Below are positions 12,834 to 13,920 of a stretch of 13,920 bases of DNA, piece after piece. Position numbers and translations under genes: made by a program. The stretch's first letter is position 1; each line of letters begins with the position of its first letter. The stretch lies in NCBI GenBank assembly GCA_900557505.1, contig USTC01000007.1:1-13920 (forward strand), in the 5' to 3' direction. Origin of the DNA: an uncultured Collinsella sp. GTDB taxonomy: Bacteria > Actinomycetota > Coriobacteriia > Coriobacteriales > Coriobacteriaceae. Below the pieces are notes generated by a model. It saw only the letters and a program-made list of their open reading frames with translations, was not told where the DNA came from and searched no databases.

Positions 12834-13920
12834 ATGTTTAAGCGTTTTCTTTCTTATTACAAGCCCCAGATGGGGCTTTTTGTTGCCGATACTGTTTGCG
12901 CCCTGGTGCTTGCCGCCATTGACCTGGCGTTTCCTATTATTCTGCGCAATCTGACTGGTGGGCTCTTTACCCAGGGTCAGGCTGCTATTATGCAGGCGCT
13001 CGGTATGATCGCGGTTGGTCTGGTGCTGATGTATGCCATCCGTTGCGCCTGTCGCTACTTTGTGAGTTACTGGGGCCACGTGATGGGCGCGCGCATGGAG
13101 TCCAAGATGCGCGAGGACCTGTTCGATCAGTACGAGCGCTTTAGCTTTGCGTACTTCGATCGCAACAGCTCGGGTGACATGATGAGCCGCGTGGTCAACG
13201 ACCTGTTCGATATCTGCGAGGCGGCACACCACGTGCCCGAGTGGATTATCATCTGCGGCATCGAGATCGTCGGCTCGTTTGTGATCCTCTTTGCTATTGC
13301 CCCGCTGCTGGCGCTTGTCATGGCCGTGGTGACGGCGGTGTTTGCGGTCATCATGTTTTGGCAGAACATGCGCATGCGTGAGGTCTTTAGCGACAACCGC
13401 AAAAAGATTAGCGGTATTAATGCTCAGCTGCAGGATTCGCTGGCGGGCATGCGCGTGGTCAAGAGTTTTGCGAACGAGGAGGCTGAGCGCTCCAAGTTCC
13501 GCGCCTCTAACGACCGCTATCTTTCGTCCAAGGAGAATATGTATCACGCCATGGGCGTCTACACAGCGACGTATGGCCTGCTCTCGGGCGTGCTCTATGT
13601 AATCGTAGTGTTGCTGGGCGGTTGGCTGGTGGCGCAAGGCCAACTGCAGGCGGTCGATATGGCGACCTTCGCGCTCTATATTTCGCTGTTCTGCACGCCG
13701 CTCGAGACGCTCGTCAATTCGGCCGAAACGTATCAGAAGGCCATCGCCGGCTTTAAACGCATGGACGAGGTGCTTTCGACCGCTCCGGATATCCAGGATA
13801 AGCCGGGTGCCACGGACCTGCAGGTTACGGCTGGCGCGGTTGAATATCGCGATGTGTGCTTTAGCTACGAGGATGTTGAGTTGGGCGAGGGCGGTGCCGA
13901 CGGACGCCCTGTTATCGATC
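12834..13920 (+). CDS. ABC exporter (transmembrane-ATPase fusion type), 3' end beyond window
   Basis: The frame is open for 362 codons to the window edge. The N-terminus MFKRFLSYYKPQMGLFVADTV and the following segments form a type I ABC exporter membrane domain with six helices (about residues 16-38, 53-75, 135-158, 158-180, 245-270 and around 280), including coupling-helix features (YFDRNSSGDMMSRVVND, QLQDSLAGMRVVKSFANEE). The start of the nucleotide-binding domain is visible (GAVEYRDVCFSYED), with an A-loop tyrosine. Walker A and later motifs lie outside. The protein is probably an ATP-driven exporter of a drug, lipid or peptide; substrate unknown. ATG 12834 has GAGGA 4-5 bases upstream and matches the usual family start. 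Such genes often come in pairs; a partner would lie downstream. A terminator-like hairpin falls within codons 10-16. Confidence 0.93.
   Translation, partial: MFKRFLSYYKPQMGLFVADTVCALVLAAIDLAFPIILRNLTGGLFTQGQAAIMQALGMIAVGLVLMYAIRCACRYFVSYWGHVMGARMESKMREDLFDQYERFSFAYFDRNSSGDMMSRVVNDLFDICEAAHHVPEWIIICGIEIVGSFVILFAIAPLLALVMAVVTAVFAVIMFWQNMRMREVFSDNRKKISGINAQLQDSLAGMRVVKSFANEEAERSKFRASNDRYLSSKENMYHAMGVYTATYGLLSGVLYVIVVLLGGWLVAQGQLQAVDMATFALYISLFCTPLETLVNSAETYQKAIAGFKRMDEVLSTAPDIQDKPGATDLQVTAGAVEYRDVCFSYEDVELGEGGADGRPVID
12861..12881 (+). terminator. Terminator-like hairpin inside the 5' coding region of the ABC exporter
   Basis: AAGCCCC (12861-12867) and GGGGCTT (12872-12878) pair perfectly around AGAT, followed by a T-run to 12881. 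It looks like a compact intrinsic terminator but encodes KPQMGLF of the exporter. It may act as an attenuator that a leading ribosome would disrupt, or it may be a coincidence of codon choice. Confidence 0.4.

Overview
The window looks like chromosomal DNA from a high-GC actinobacterium, most likely a Coriobacteriia member close to Collinsella. This is an inference from the GC-rich codon use, the gene order rpsF-ssb-rpsR-rplI-dnaB-purA-purD and the style of the proteins. No 16S or other placing marker is present. The left edge appears to be a contig end: the first 48 bases read as a LemA-type fragment joined out of frame to a 5'-truncated typA.

Layout. Bases 42-1487 are the C-terminal four-fifths of typA/bipA (+), closed by a strong hairpin terminator. 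Convergent to it are two minus-strand membrane-linked genes: an exported polymer-forming (bactofilin-like) protein with transmembrane segments (1619-2764), and a TRIC/UPF0126 family channel or transporter (2871-3560). Next is an accessory patch (3695-4960): one lower-GC gene with a PD-(D/E)XK (DUF559/Vsr-like) nuclease signature, flanked by two 78-bp hairpin-forming inverted repeats that are 75/78 identical. Beside it are two minus-strand tRNA-Ser genes (CGA and GGA) with their own promoter and terminators. A roughly 400-base stretch without a gene follows. Then comes the plus-strand core: rpsF-ssb-rpsR-rplI (ribosomal proteins S6, S18, L9 and SSB), dnaB (replicative helicase), purA and purD (purine synthesis), and a Nudix ADP-ribose pyrophosphatase-like gene. 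After a long structured intergenic element, the window ends inside an ABC exporter gene.

How the genes work together. The rpsF cluster couples translation (S6/S18/L9) with replication (SSB, DnaB) and is probably read from a promoter at 5658-5686, with a leader hairpin that is a candidate S6:S18 autoregulatory site. purA and purD act in AMP and IMP synthesis. The Nudix protein probably clears ADP-ribose-type nucleotides.

The most interesting parts are the inverted-repeat-bounded nuclease gene (a candidate mobile or invertible single-gene cassette), the roughly 100-nt structured element at 12628-12725, a terminator-like hairpin inside the first codons of the ABC transporter, and the lemA/typA junction at the left end.
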